Positions 62,874 through 64,000 of a DNA stretch of 64,000 bases are shown here, piece by piece. Within the stretch, counting starts at the first letter, position 1. Each line of letters opens with the position of its first letter. The position numbers were made by a program, and so were the translations under genes. This stretch comes from Niallia nealsonii (GTDB taxonomy: Bacteria > Bacillota > Bacilli > Bacillales > Cytobacillaceae), in contig NZ_PISE01000031.1 of the NCBI RefSeq assembly GCF_002835805.1, positions 62,001 to 126,000 on the forward strand, given 5' to 3'. The notes below the pieces were generated by a model that saw only the letters and a list, made by a program, of their open reading frames with translations, did not search any database and had not been told where the DNA came from.

Positions 62874-64000
62874 ACATGGGAAAAAGAAATGGACAACTTC
62901 GATTAGGAGCATTTATTTATTATAGCGGCCATCATGCTGCAGGCTGGCGCCATCCACAATCAGGTGTCGAAGACTTATTTAGATTTGATATGTATAAAAA
63001 ACTAGCACAGACAGCCGAACGCGGCAAGTTTGATATGATGTTTTTTGCTGATTTGCTTTATGCCGTTAATGTTGAGAAAGCTGCATCTGGTATGCTTGAT
63101 CCACAAACTTTATTAGCTGCTCTTTCTGCTGTTACTGAGAAACTGGGTCTAACTGCTACAGTATCTACAACGTATAACGAACCATATAATGTTGCACGTA
63201 AATTTGCTACGCTTGACCATATAAGTGGTGGAAGATCAGCATGGAATATTGTCACATCACAGCTCGATATTGAGGCACATAACTATGGCAAGCCAAAGCA
63301 TCCTGATCATAGTCTTCGTTATGAAATGGCGAATGAATTTGTAGATTTAACTAAACAACTGTGGAACAGCTGGGAAGATGATGCTCTTGTTTTGGATCGT
63401 AAAAAAGGGCAATTTGCCGATGAATCAAAAGTAAAAGAAATTGATTTCCAAGGGCATTATTATGCATCGAAAGGGCGATTGAATGTACCACGTCCTCCTC
63501 AAGGTTATCCGGTTCTTGTCGTTGCAGGCTCTTCTGAACCAGGCATTGATTCTGCCGGCCGTTATGGAGAGGTTGTTTTTACGGCACAACAATCCATTGA
63601 GTCTGCAAAAGTGTTCTATCAGCGTATCCATGCAAAACTTGAGGAATATGGGCGTTCCCATGATAGTTTAAAAATTATGCCAGGGATTTCTCCAATTATA
63701 GGTGCAACAGAGGAGGAAGCTTGGAAGAAGCATCAAACCTTGCAAGATCTAATTTCTCCTGAAGATGCAGTGCAAGCAGTATCACAATTTATCAATTATG
63801 ATTTATCTAAATATCCCTATGATCAACCTTTACCAGACAATCTTTACCATTTGGCAGATCAGTCAAATGGGATGAAGAGCCGGGTACAACTCCTTTTGGA
63901 TACTGCCTATAAAGAAAATTTATCCATTCTTGAACTTGGGAGAAAGATGTTGGGAGCCCGTGGTCATATACAGTTTGTTGGAACTCCAGATCAATTAGCT
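62874..64000 (+). CDS. FMN-dependent monooxygenase (NtaA/SnaA/DmoA type), 3' end outside window
   Basis: A luciferase-like monooxygenase; the first 375 codons are visible. LRLGAFIYYSGHHAAGWRHP, AERGKFDMMFFADLLYA, GLTATVSTTYNEPYNVARKF then ATLDHISGGRSAWNIVTS, and VLVVAGSSEPGIDSAGRYGE are diagnostic of the NtaA/SnaA/DszA/DmoA family, which oxidises sulfides, chelators or aromatic sulfur compounds with reduced FMN. ATG 62874 follows AAGGGAG. It is the last visible gene of the importer operon and probably degrades the imported compound to free sulfur. The C-terminus, about 80 residues in relatives, is missing. Confidence 0.92.

Overview
The window is low-GC DNA with Gram-positive signals throughout: strong AGGAGG-type ribosome binding sites, TTG/GTG starts, a T-box leader, lipoprotein signals and intrinsic terminators. 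Several families (YfmQ, YfhD, YesK-like, DUF3231, CBO0543, DUF4179) are typical of endospore-forming Bacillaceae. A Bacillus circulans/Niallia-like organism would fit, but the genus cannot be proven from this window. I see no rRNA, tRNA, CRISPR array, integrase or intact insertion sequence.

Layout. 0-5.2 kb: two family-1 6-phospho-beta-glycosidases and a GntR/UTRA regulator, separated by a 0.5-kb structured intergenic repeat. 5.3-12.6 kb: small spore-former genes, a broken CBO0543 membrane gene, a Tet(M)-like ribosomal protection GTPase, an endolysin-like peptidase, a double-GNAT protein and a bile-acid/sodium symporter family protein. 13.2-20.2 kb: a three-gene amino-acid ABC importer, a polysaccharide deacetylase, a SUKH/SMI1 protein, and a T-box-controlled tyrS. 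20.3-29.2 kb: regulators (AraC-GyrI, MarR, a decayed AraC), GNAT, cupin, YfmQ, a coiled-coil lipoprotein, a chorismate-mutase-like protein and two cyclophilins.

29.5-38.6 kb is the most unusual region. It is a tight operon of three divergent Hsp70 (DnaK-like) proteins, a long coiled-coil protein whose C-terminus looks like GrpE, a membrane-spanning pseudokinase with extracytoplasmic NTF2-like (TcaA/YvbJ-type) domains, and a membrane-anchored family-3 beta-N-acetylglucosaminidase. It is followed by a MoxR-type AAA ATPase/VWA-metallopeptidase pair (39.5-42.4 kb) and an ECF sigma factor/DUF4179 anti-sigma pair (42.7-44.4 kb). An identical 16-18 bp element (AATTTTACGCATCCAATA) lies upstream of the Hsp70 operon, the MoxR/VWA pair, the ECF pair and a DUF2975 membrane gene at 52.5 kb. 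I noticed it nowhere else in the window, so these four units may form one regulon. My inference is a cell-envelope-linked chaperone system; nothing in the sequence proves its function.

44.6-58 kb: LysE exporter, AsnA, an amino-acid permease, DUF3231, YesK-like protein, a CynX-type MFS/XRE-cupin divergent pair, SDR, DUF4865/LysR divergent pair, and MarR/CBS/MFS. 58.3-64 kb: a TetR regulator and a sulfonate-type ABC importer with two permeases and an FMN-dependent monooxygenase that runs off the window.

Several small genes are broken by frameshifts, nonsense codons or insertions (near 1.2, 6.3, 10.5, 17.1, 23.2, 24.7 and 53 kb), which suggests gene decay or, for the single-base cases, assembly error.
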